A stretch of DNA of 64,000 nucleotides, from contig JAJEKV010000003.1 of NCBI GenBank assembly GCA_021234155.1, positions 13,203,819-13,267,818 of the forward strand. Reading direction: 5' to 3'. Positions 47,381-57,796 of this stretch are shown here, piece after piece. Under the pieces are notes generated by a model that ran no database searches, was not told where the DNA came from, and was given only the letters and a program-made list of their open reading frames with translations. This DNA comes from Isoetes taiwanensis. Lineage: Eukaryota > Streptophyta > Lycopodiopsida > Isoetales > Isoetaceae. Positions within the stretch are counted from its first letter, which is position 1, and every line of letters starts with the position of its first letter. A program made the translations under genes and the position numbers.

Positions 47381-49690
47381 TCAATTACCTTGAAACATGA
47401 CATTGGCAGCACCAGAACCATGTCCAACATTGGAATGATCAGGAAAGTAATGCTTCAATCCTGGAGTACGTTGCAGAACGGCATCCAAATCCTTACAATA
47501 GGCGTCATCAATCTCAATCGGCACATTCAGACTTACAGAATTAGTCGTATCAGCTAAAGACTCTCTAGAATCAGATTTAGAAGCCAAACCAGCAGCCTTC
47601 GCTGAACTTGACGATCCCGCCAATCCAACATTTAAATTCTCGATATTGCATCAAAAAGCATCTGTGTAATTCCCACTAGACTGCAGAACATCCATTGCAG
47701 AAGCTTTGGCCACAATACCGCTCTGATCATATCGTTTGAAAGAATCTTTATTCTTATGCCCTGTTATTACCATCGCTACTTCAATCGGAACACCAGAAAC
47801 AGACATTTGGGTTATTGCTGTCGCCCTGCAACTTTTATTTGTGAAGTTACCCTCAAGCTCACATACATCTGTCATCTCTTGCAACCACTTAGAAATACTT
47901 TTACCATAAGTGTGATTCAAATTATACCAGATCATTGTCCTCGGATTATTAATAGCTTGAAGAAAAATAAACCTGCCATCAATTTTATCCTGCACTTCAT
48001 AATTAGGGAGATGGCTATGCAGATGTCTCCATGCGTCAATCACATCACTCACATAACACCTTACCGGCACCCTAAAGTCCTCAGGACAGACTTTATTAAT
48101 ACCACCATGCCAATTCTTGCTCGTAGTTTCACAGTATTTAATATATTCTCTAACAAAATCTCTCCCAACGTTTATTTGAAAATCTCGTACCTTACGCAGT
48201 TGTGCCCCACCTCGAATCAAAAACCTGGTCATGCAATAGAATGCAAATCGTTTCTGCAAGCCCGCGGGACTTCCCACTTGGTGCATAGAATGTGCCAAGA
48301 TCGCGTCGATCATCTACGCTTTCGGGATGTGGCTCTTCTTTCATTTAAAGTGCTGCCCCGGTGGGGAGACTTACGCATTGCAACCTCCAAAGCTTTTGGG
48401 TGCCCTAAAAGAATCACATCGTTATAGATGTCAATGAGCTTCTCCTCTACTCTTGTTCGCATGATTCTGGAATCCTGGTTTCTTCTCAAGATCCTTTGGA
48501 ATGTACGAAACAAGTTCTGCAACCTATACAAATAAAAATTCAGAAACAAATAAAGCAAAAAAAATAAATAAAACAATGCGATAAGTTAAAAAACTTACGA
48601 ATCTGGAGGGTACTTTCCACCATCTTGCCGCTGTACGCACAGAATAAACTTCTCTAACATATCAGCCAACACATCAAGTGGTAAATCCTCAACCTTTGTA
48701 ACTATTTCTAGATTATTTCGAACCCTCCAAGCATCAAAACGTCCCCTGGCCCAATCATCTTTTGCGTCTGAAGCGTTATTTCCCGCAGAATTGACCTTAT
48801 CAACTAATGTTGGATCTAACTCTTTTATACCAGACAAATTTAAAGGTCTAGCTTTCCACTAACGTGGCCACTGCTACAGTTTTCCTTGATCAACCATGCT
48901 AACATGATCAATGCTACTCTCTTTTTCCATGTTCTTACTCTCATTTTCCAACATTCTATCAACATGAGTGCCAAGACTAAATGAAGGACAGTCTGTCGGC
49001 TGATCATCATAAAAACATTTAAAAAAGCATAAGCTAACTAAAAATAAGCCTAAAATTGAATAAAACAACGCAAAATACTTGCCTGAATTTAAAACTGTAC
49101 TAAGATCTCTATTAACTCCATTAACTTCTTCAGTCAAATCTGCATGCAAGATCAGTGAATATATGATACGAAAAAAACAACAACAAAAGAAAGACCTAAA
49201 ATATACCTAAAAATTGAGCATTGGACGACTCATTCCGAGCAGTAGTTCCATTCCGACCTGCATGCAGACTATAGTTAGCATCTACAAAATAAAATTACAA
49301 GAATAACCTACCATACCTGCATTAGACGTTGAATCCGAGCCAAGAAATGCCTCAACAGTAACATTACCAGCTCTATTACGACCTGCAAATAATTTGTTAG
49401 CATCTGCATGTCATCAAAACCTGTAATATCATTCTGCAAACCTGTAATATCATCTGCATATCGATCAAAAGAAGGTTGCGCGCCTTGCATTACAACTGCT
49501 GAACAAACAGCCAAGAAAAGACAATGAAGCACAAAAAATGAAGGGATCAAATCATAAAAGATGTTTATGCCTCCTTGCGCCAAAGTTTTTCCTTTCTGAC
49601 GAGCTATGGCCTTGGCTCTACGAAGACAAAATGATGGAGCAGGAGGCCTAGGAGGTTGTTTCTCCTTCGAGCCATAGCGGACCTCATCTC
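47381..49690 (-). CDS. tyrosine recombinase of the Crypton/DUF3504 type, spliced, with breaks
   Basis: N-terminal part (minus, 49690-48850): small exons with a basic start (GSKEKQPPRPPAPSFCLRRA), then polar, Asn/Ser-rich pieces. Core: 48837-48597 reads DDWARGRFDAWRVRNNLEI and ends KYPPDS at a GTAAGT donor. The next exon, from 48564, starts LQNLFRTFQRILRRN. 48313-47654 reads FLIRGGAQLRKV (first catalytic Arg), then SCRATAITQMSVSGVPIEV, ITGHKNKDSFKRYDQ (His and the candidate Tyr nucleophile). The order RG / xxxR / GHKN / Y and the N-terminal YPP-S helix pair match the DUF3504/Crypton family. The usual H-x-x-R is K-x-x-R here. An in-frame TGA at about 47652 is followed by the same open frame to 47381. 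A frame change lies near 48310. Crypton recombinases cut and join DNA through a covalent tyrosine link. Whether this copy is active is unknown. Confidence 0.75.
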
Positions 49691-49745
49691 CGTCAGCGAG
49701 GGGAGGACAAAAAATGGGGTAAATTTTGGCTTCCCCTTTTCATGT

Positions 49746-49823
49746 TGTGGTGGCATGGCCACCGGGACCACATTCAGCGTGGGCGGTGGCACCGGAAATG
49801 GTCCCAGTGGCCATGCCACCACA
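49746..49823. repeat. inverted repeat, 25-bp arms, at the recombinase 5' end
   Basis: Left arm 49746-49770 (TGTGGTGGCATGGCCACCGG...) and right arm 49799-49823 are reverse complements at 24 of 25 positions, with a 28-bp loop. It sits between the recombinase gene (minus, left) and the duplicated segment that begins inside the loop (right). Confidence 0.85.
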
Positions 49824-51351
49824 TCCTATAAACTTCGAGAGAGTTTTTGAACCATGTTACTAACATGGAAGACTACTTAGAATTGGTGCAGTGGGAATGC
49901 GGTAGACACATTGTCAGTCATGTTGTTCCTGTAGTACTTTCTTTTTTGTTCCTGTGTCAACAATTAGTGTTTTGGCGTGCCATTGAAGGAAATTCAGATG
50001 TCGGGTATGTGGCTATTGGTGAATGGTTTTGATGTGTCTTACTTTATATGGGTCTTCTTGCATTCTTGTATTGGAGCCTTTGATTGAGAGAATATTCCAT
50101 GTTAAATGCATGCAAGTACAATTGTGCAAAAAAGGGGAATTCAACAAGGTGTTGTCGCATACTGGTTTGCCTGCTAGAAATTTATACGTAGATAGGAGGG
50201 TTGTGAATAGAATTGAAGTTGAATCTGTTGAACCAATTGTAATTATGAAATACAATTATTTGTTCCATATTGTTAGCAGTCGCTGACCATTTAACTCTAG
50301 GCCTTAAACATTTTCTAAACCTATATAATCCTGCTTCGTTTGTGCCTTGGAATATTCGTGTCACCAAGGCACCCATCGACTTGTCCATTTAAGTAGTCAT
50401 CTTGGTTTGTCATTTTTGCGACATTTCGTCATGTTTCGGTGTTCTAAGTTGGATCGGACAAAATTCATGTTTTGGTGTTTCCTGTTCTTGAATCTTGCCG
50501 GATTTGATGGATCTCAATGTTTTTCTTTGGCTCCATTTCTTTGTCTCTTGTGGGATTATGCAGAGATAAAGGTTTCTTGAGGGACACGGCGTCTCGATCA
50601 ATGAAGTCCTTGAATCTGAAGGAAGCGATGGCTATAAATTCATTCTTTGGCTTCGGCGAAGTGCATCAAGGGTTGCATCTTTATCCCCCTGCAGCGCCAG
50701 ACCAATTTTGGACTCTAGAATTGCAACATTTATGGTTTTGCCACTCGTATTTCATTTCATGTATGATCTGTTTGCCCTTGGGTTTCAAATCTTGCTATGC
50801 TATGGTTTTCGGACACACTCTAGAAATGCAACAATTATGGCTTTGCCATTACTTTTGTATTTCATTTCTGCATGATCCGTTTGCTCTTAGGCTTCAAATC
50901 TTGCTCTACTCACGAGTCACGGGGAATTTGCCTTGCGAGGGTTTTAAAATGGAGGGTTTTGGGAATGCATATTCTTCGACATGGTAAGATTGTATAAGTA
51001 AAATTTACCTTCATTGTAACATCCAGTTGTTTATTTGGCTTATTGTTAGAAGAGTTAAGCATTTTGAAGCTGTAATGTCTCTATATCTCTAAATAGTGCA
51101 TCTCAAAGTAACTGGAAATACACACAGTCAAGGGTTTGCTATTGGCATTAAACTATGGTAAATTATATGCGTATCCCTTAGAGTCAGTTGCTATATATTT
51201 GTAAAAATCTTCAATATTTTCTTAGGTATTTCATAAGTTTGTCATTGCAAGAGTATTTCATTAAGCATGCTTGTTCCTATTAATGAAGATGCATTATTTC
51301 TGAGATTGAGCATGATCGTGATTCTAAAACTATTATTGTAGACCTCAATAG
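49777..51351 (+). repeat. 1.6-kb duplicated segment, copy 1
   Basis: Matches 62409-64000 almost base for base over long stretches. For example, the 190 bp around 49850-50040, including a 61-codon plus frame (49847-50032), appears identical. Other short frames are also shared (50517-50987, with MKSLNLKEAMAINSFFGFGE), but none has a domain I know. Inside it, a ~107-bp direct duplication covers about 50705-50925 (TGCAACA(T/A)TTATGG(T/C)TTTGCC and GGGTTTCAAATCTTGCT-like words twice). It may be a non-coding transcript or an old element flank. Confidence 0.8.
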
Positions 51352-51588
51352 ACCACGGATCTACTATTCAAGTAAATGTAGCCTGTTGTTATTACAGGTG
51401 TTCAGCGATCTCAATTAGCTATATGTGGTTTTCATTCTACATTTATTGTAATTTGTTGTAAGTGGTCATGGTTAATTTCAACGAATAGTTCAGGTTTTTT
51501 TAGATATTAGGACGTAACATTTGAATGACAATATTCCAGTCATATGATTTTGGTCAAGCGTCATATATAAATCCTTGATAGCTTGAGG
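51352..51588. other. AT-rich flank between the duplicated segment and the LINE
   Basis: No gene is seen. It continues the duplicated segment, and the corresponding part of copy 2 lies beyond the window. Confidence 0.4.
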
Positions 51589-51589
51589 A

Positions 51590-54550
51590 AGAAAGAAAGA
51601 AAGAAAAGATTATATTAGCGTCTACGAGAGACTAGCTGGGTCTATGAGACCAAATATACATCAATCATGTCCAGCTAGGGGCGCATTTGCGGCCACCTAG
51701 AGATAATGCTTAAAAAAAGAAAAAGAAAACTGAAACAATGAAATTAAGAAAGTTTCGTCTTCTTGCCATGGGATCAAAGTATAAAGTGATGTCAGACTTG
51801 TTTTCTCTTTTGAAGGACTGCTTATGTTTTTCCTTTATTGTCCGTTTTCTTCTTCTAGACACTTTCATAGTTACTCCTTTTGAGATTGGATGAGATGGTC
51901 TGGGAAGAAAACCTGACTTCCGTTTATTATCATTATCACCTTTAATGAGAAAGAGAGTGATCAGCCTTTGTGTAGGATCATTTTTATGTCCCACTCTTCC
52001 CCCAGCTTGCTCCTTCAATAGATTTCTTCTATGCACAGTCATTTGGTGAAGGAAAAGAGCTATACATTTCTTGTCCTCATAGGCGATCAAGAGGTAGGTT
52101 CCCGAAATAGACAATGAAATCTGCCCCGTATTTCATAATAGACTGGACATGTGAAGATGAAATGTTCCTCATCAATTACATTCAAGTGACACAATCTACA
52201 TATCTTCTTTGAGCGCTCCACCTTGGATCTACTATACGACCAGCTTCAATCTCAAGGCGATGAGATGGGACCTGAAAGTGACCAATAGCATGTCTCACTT
52301 TATATGCAAGGCGAATATTCAATATCCTAGTCGCTCGATGAAACCATCTTCATTGAACTCAAGGAAGTGATCTTTGTAAAATTGCATCTTGGTAGGAAGA
52401 TCACTTGGAGTTAACCATGTCTTTGATATGCATAAAATTTCGGATCGTGCCATATGGCTGATTCTTATCTTTTCAAGTCTTTTTTTGCTCTAGGTTTTCT
52501 TGCGGTATTATTTTCTTTGCCATGTTATGTTGAAGGGGAGGCGGGTTTCCCAAGCCAAATCCTAAAAGGCGGGTAAAAGCATGTTAGGGTGTCCCTTAAA
52601 AGTATTATTTAGTGACTAAAAGGTACCTAAAAGGTAGCGGAATTTGAGTCTTGGGTACTGTATAATATCTCAATATAAGGTATGTTTTAGAACTTTTTAT
52701 ATATATATTGGTCTCCGATAGCATTATCTTTATCTTAACTTTGAATATTACCACGTCCTTGACTTTTATTTTGGATTTTTGTATTAGTTTTAATGAAAAG
52801 AAAAATGAGAAAGTATCGATTTAGGAAGTACCTAGTGTATGTACTTTTGCGGGTTCAAAAGTGGTACACCCTAACATGCTTTTACCCAGGCAGCCCATTG
52901 CAATGCCTTTGTGTACCAACATTCTTGCACCCCCTTTTTAGCCAAATCTTTTGAACTCTTGAGAGCAATCCATGGAAGCCTGCATTGGCCCTACCAATAT
53001 GATTGGATGCGGCACATATGCTTTGCTCATAATCATTTTGGACAGAAAATAGATTTGCAATCTTTCTATATGACCCCATTCTTTGGCTATCATGTCCATC
53101 CCCACATCAAAGCTCCATATAAAGCAACTAGTCTAATTAAGGTATTGAAAAGATGAAGCTTTCTTAGGAACATCTGAAAATCCACTTTGGAACATTTCTT
53201 TTCTAGCATTGCAAGCAAGGCATATCCCTTTGTGAGTCTTGCATATCTTTGCATCTTTTCATGCTAAAGGCGGGACCCTTAAATTGCATACCCAAGTAAG
53301 TATAATGAGATACCACTTCCACTTGTTTATTCATGAAAAAGAAAGAGGTTGCGATGTATGCAAGCACGTGGTGTGTGGAAAACCATCACTTTTGTTTGTC
53401 CAAGTCCACTTTAAGCTCTCTTTGGCGTAAAATTTGTCAAGTGATCTTTGAAGGCCAGCCGGGAGAAGAGGATATAAGTACCACATCATCCGCATATAGA
53501 AGGATGGATATGCATTCATCGACTAAAGGCGGATCCATCACCTCAAGCATTGCTATGAAGCTTTCCGGCTTCGTCAATGTACAAACCAAAGAGTGTAGGG
53601 GATAAGGGGACAGCCACATTTTAACCCCAATTGTCTTTGCTTATATCATCAGGCCAGTCCGGGCACTTTAATTTTTCCCAAAACATTTTCATAGAGCATC
53701 AAAAGCGGCCCATATGACTTGATGCGACAATCCCCAGTTCAATAAATCTATGAAATAGGTGGTTCCGAGGGATCGTATCAAAGGCTTTGTAGAAATCCAC
53801 AAAGCAGCAATAAACTTTTGTTTTCTTTGCTTTAGCTTCCTCAATCATAGATCGCAAAGTAAAGATATGATCTATTATTGAGAAATTTCACCTGAAACCG
53901 GTCTGACCCTTTGCTCTAAAGAGATTTATCTCCGTGTGTTAGCTAATAATCAAGTCAATGCAAAGGCGTCACCTTGTGGAACTGATAAAATCATGTGCAT
54001 CAATGGGAGGCGATGTTTTACCCTTTTCGTATGTATACTAGGGGTCATAGGGGTTTTGGGGTGTTCTTCTAGTTGTAAAACCATATGGAAAGGGGTCAAA
54101 TTTGCCCTATCGGAAACACGTTTACTAGGGGTTTTTCGGCTACCCTATGCTTGGTGGCATATCTCTTATAAAGAAGGTGGATCCCCCGGGGTCCAATGCA
54201 CATCCGTATAATCTTGCCATGAAATAGCCAATCATTATAAGGCGGTAGTTGTTTGGATTCATTGGGTCTCTAGCTTTAAAATTTGGCTTGATGATATTAA
54301 TGGCCCATGCTTTTGGAAAGCTTGAGCATATTATCTCATTGAATAAATCTGCCACAATAGGCGCAAGGGTATCCATTCCATCGCGTTTTGGCTTCCCTGA
54401 GCCATTCTGGCCAAGGCAAGCTACTATTCCACTTTGCCAAATGCCATCGTGCTGCCTTTGCACAATAGTTCCCTCGGGAGGCGGTGTCTTGACAAGAACA
54501 AAGGCATGGGGCCAGCGATTAGGTGTTAATTTTGGTGAGTTTATAGTTGA
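51590..54550 (-). mobile_element. 5'-truncated LINE, minus strand
   Basis: In minus order: reverse transcriptase fingers at 54463-54140 (DTLAPIVADLFNEIICSSFP, then IIKPNFKARDPMNPNNYRLI), and the catalytic box ILLYADDVVLIS at about 53510-53475 (intact Y-A-D-D). Next are LQRSLDKFYAKESLK, HIGRANAGFHGLLSRVQKIW (52950-53050), LAWETRLPFN (about 52545) and the Cys/His tail CRLCHLNVIDEEHFIFTCPV near 52150-52210. The 3' end is an AATATAATC plus (TTTC)n tail (plus-strand GAAAGAAAGAAAG, 51590-51612). Frames are broken repeatedly, and the endonuclease end is missing. A foldback element is inserted at 52571-52887. Confidence 0.8.
52571..52887. mobile_element. MITE-like foldback element, 317 bp
   Basis: Terminal inverted repeats of 22 bp match perfectly: GGGTAAAAGCATGTTAGGGTGT at 52571-52592 and its reverse complement at 52866-52887. 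Weaker inverted similarity extends inward (AAAAGTA and GGTACC words). Flanks read AAAGGC before and AGGC after, so a 4-bp AGGC target duplication is possible. The body is AT-rich and non-coding. The LINE protein frame resumes on the other side, confirming an insertion. Confidence 0.75.
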
Positions 54551-54554
54551 TTAG

Positions 54555-57500
54555 AATTTTTTTTTTTTTTTTTTTTTTTATGCATGCATTAATAAATGTA
54601 AATATCAATTGCATGTAGTGAACATGTTTAAGCGAGCTAGGATTGCCTAAGCTAGTAGTGGTGTGTTCCATATAAATGCAAGTTTTTGAGAACGACCATA
54701 TAAATGCAAGTTTTTTCTTGTAGGGCACAATAACTATCTTATCTTTGGAAAATGCTTTTTTTAAATCTATACATGCGTTTGCATGTCACTTCCTTTGTTT
54801 GCATGACTTGGTAATGTACCTTTAAACACTTTTCATAGTCGAATATGACTCTTGCATGTGTGCACTTGTCATTTCCTTGGATTGCATGGCTTTTTAATGC
54901 CTTTTGGTGCTTCTAACGATCTTACATTTAGCAATATGGCTACAAATTTTGTCGGCTATCTCTTGCCTTTCTAACACTTTGCAAGGTTGAAGACCCATGT
55001 GTAGTTTAAAAAGACAAAAAGGTACGTCTAATAACCCATTGGATGATTTCCACATGAGGGTAAAAGGCAACATCAAGTTTTTGTGCTTTTGTTGTTGCCT
55101 TTACAGAATGGTTTAGGGTTTGTTGCCATAACAAAATGCGGCAAACAGATTTGCCGATACTTGGTGCGGAATGCTCCATCCGCTTCTGTGTAGGATGCTC
55201 CAAAAACGGCGCACTTTGTAAGCGACCACTTTGTTGTTTTCCCTCAAAGCATGCATGCTTCCATCTCGTTATGGAGCGACTATTTGTACTGCTCCCCGGA
55301 TCCGCATTTCGTTTGTTATTTGATATGCTATCATCTAATGTTATCTTGGGCACTTGAAATGGGTGGCATCCTCTTTGTCTTTGAACACCATTAGCTCGCA
55401 TTTGCAAGCTCACGTTTTCTGAAGCTCTTGCGGGCGGATCTCTTATATACTATGTGCCAATGAAGTACCAGTGTCGCTATCAAAATGTATGGTGAATACG
55501 GCCATGGGCTGCATGGTTCTATGACCATGGCGTCTTCTACTTGGCTGCGCACCCGATAAAGTGGAAAGGACTACCAAATTCATTCAAAGCTTATGCGCAT
55601 CTTTAAATGGTGATGGAGCAATTATTCTAGAAGGTTTATGATATGTTCATCTTGGCGGCATGTTATATTTTGCATGAGAGCAACAATGACCGCAGTTAAT
55701 GGCATCAAGACCATATAAATTTGTGCACATTCTACGCAACAAATGTTTCAAGCGGACCTATTGCAAATCAAAGGCTTCATTCAGTGCATTGTGAACAATG
55801 TTTCTATTTGGAGAATGATTTTCAAATGAGTTTCCACTATATATACAAGTAGGTGAAACAAAACCGTCTTCTTGGCATATAGGATATGCAAACTTATTGT
55901 TATTTTACATATGTTGGTGGGCATGTTGGAGCAGGTTGGTCGACATAAATTTGAGCATAAATCTGTCCATTACTACTTTAGTATGGGTGATAAAATCAAA
56001 GTCTAGAAAATTGCATTTTCTATTTGATATTTGATGCTCTTATGTTTCAATGGATTTATTCTAACACATAAGGTGAAGGCGATAAGCCAGTGAAGTTCTA
56101 TAGCTTACGGCGGTCCTTTCATTGTTACTCTTCTAAGGCTAACATTTGGTTGGTTGACTGCGGGTAATTGAGAACTCCACCTCCTTGGATTTTTGTAGGA
56201 TGTTACAATGCTGATTTTTGATTAAGACCATGTTAATACATGGTTCTAAATATCGAGATAAGTATCTCTGTTTTCTAACTTTCTAGAAGAATAAATTTTG
56301 AGCACAATGTTTACTTTTCTTATTACGATAGTTGAAATCGCTTGAGAAAAAGGCTGACTTTGAGAGTTTTGCACGGTTGAGTATTCCAAAGAAATAGAAG
56401 ATTGATGGCGATATCAAAAGACATGGAATAAGCGGGATTGTTTTATATTATGTGGAAATGTATGATTTTTGCTATTCTAATTTTTTTTTGCAAACATCTT
56501 TGTTGTTCCCTTTTGGGAACTTTGACGTGAGCTTTGTTTCAAACGAGTTGGACATAAGGAAATGTTTTCTTTTTAAGGTTTCACTTGAGTTTTCGTTCCA
56601 AGGTATCACTTGGACATTGGACCACGAGTTTTGGAGTTTCATGTTTCTCTAGTGAGATGATGTATAAAGATTTTTCTTATTAATTCTCTTGTGTTCAAGG
56701 ATCGATGTCTTTGTCATTGGACACTCATTTGGAAGTTCCATGTTTTTCATGATCGTATGAAAGTTTATCTTGTTAATTTCTCTGTGTGCTCAAGGATCGA
56801 TGTGCAGGTATGTGGCCTAAATGGTTACATGTACGGATGAATACTTGATACCAAAGGGATTGGCTAGCGGTATGTAGAGGTGGCTAGTATGGCTTTTGTC
56901 AAGGCTAGTCTTTATGCGGTTTTTTAGATATTTCTATTCATTGGTTTTACCGGTGCATCAATCCTTGAAGCACATGGATGAATTATCAAGATTCTCCAAA
57001 GTCAAGTTTATCATTTGTACTAAAGAATTCATGAGTTTATGATTGACATGATCCTTTATATATCGGACTCATGTTGAGTATATCGTGCATAAAGGGGAGG
57101 AGAAAACCCTTACAGGACTCATGTAGTGATGAGTATTTGCGTCTGAGTGGAGGAGAAAAACCTTACAGTACAGCGTACAATGGATTGAGTATCACAGTAT
57201 GCAATGGAGGGTAAGCATATACAAAAGAAAATAATGCCTAATATTTATAATTGGTCGTGACAAAAAAACAAATTCAATATGGCACAAAGAAGCGCTTTAT
57301 TGAAAAAGGTATGAGCTCTATTGCGAAGTAAAGGCTTCATATATTTGCAAGGTTTTAGAATTGTTCTATGTCATCAAAATTTTCAAAATCAGCATTTGAA
57401 AATGATTATTGTGCAAAGGGGCGGGCCCTATAATGCCATTTGGCATGATATCATTCTAGAGCCATTTGGCTCAAATATGTTATATGACGAAAAATAGTCA

Positions 57501-57796
57501 TATGCATAAAACAATGAACCAGAGGTGTAATTCTTAAAAGGCGAGAATGTTCCATGAACAGGACATAATAATGTCTTATGGGCCACTTGGCCATGTCTCA
57601 AGTATGACACCCGGCATTCTCATATAAATTACGGAAGAATGTTAAAAAGGAAAATGGATGTTCAACTAATGGGTACATAAACAAAAATGGGATGAAATAG
57701 GACCCCTTTTTTGTAATAGTAGGGGCTGCCCATCCCTGATCTGATACAAGTAAGCTTGGGGGTTCTCTATCATCCTGCTAGCGAGGAAGGAGGTAG
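54555..57796. repeat. 3.2-kb tandem unit 1
   Basis: Starts with a poly(T) run (54557-54579) and TTTTATGCATTAATAAATG and ends at a GGAAGGAGGTAGG box. Landmarks shared with unit 2 are the CTAGGATTGCCTAAGCTAGTAG box, GTCGGCTATCTCTTGCC, GTGCGGAATGCTCCATC, TGGACACTCATTTGGAAG and CCATTTGGCATGATATCATT. Only short frames occur, including a minus frame at 55006-55413. These drift between units, so coding is unlikely. The left edge joins the LINE. Confidence 0.85.

Noticed and set aside
47756-48427. 223-codon plus-strand frame
   Set aside because: It lies exactly opposite the recombinase core, which has family motifs. The plus frame has none.
51710-52114. 134-codon minus-strand frame rich in Lys/Arg as an independent gene
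   Set aside because: It directly follows the Cys/His tail of the LINE and ends near its 3' tail. It is the terminal part of the LINE protein.
54557-54579. Poly(T) run as the poly(A) tail of a minus-strand retroposon
   Set aside because: The same position in the next two units carries shorter T runs (about 57797 and 60976). It is part of the tandem unit, not a new tail.
55006-55413. 135-codon minus-strand frame in the tandem unit
   Set aside because: The corresponding frames in units 2 and 3 are shorter or shifted, and no motif is seen. It is probably not coding.
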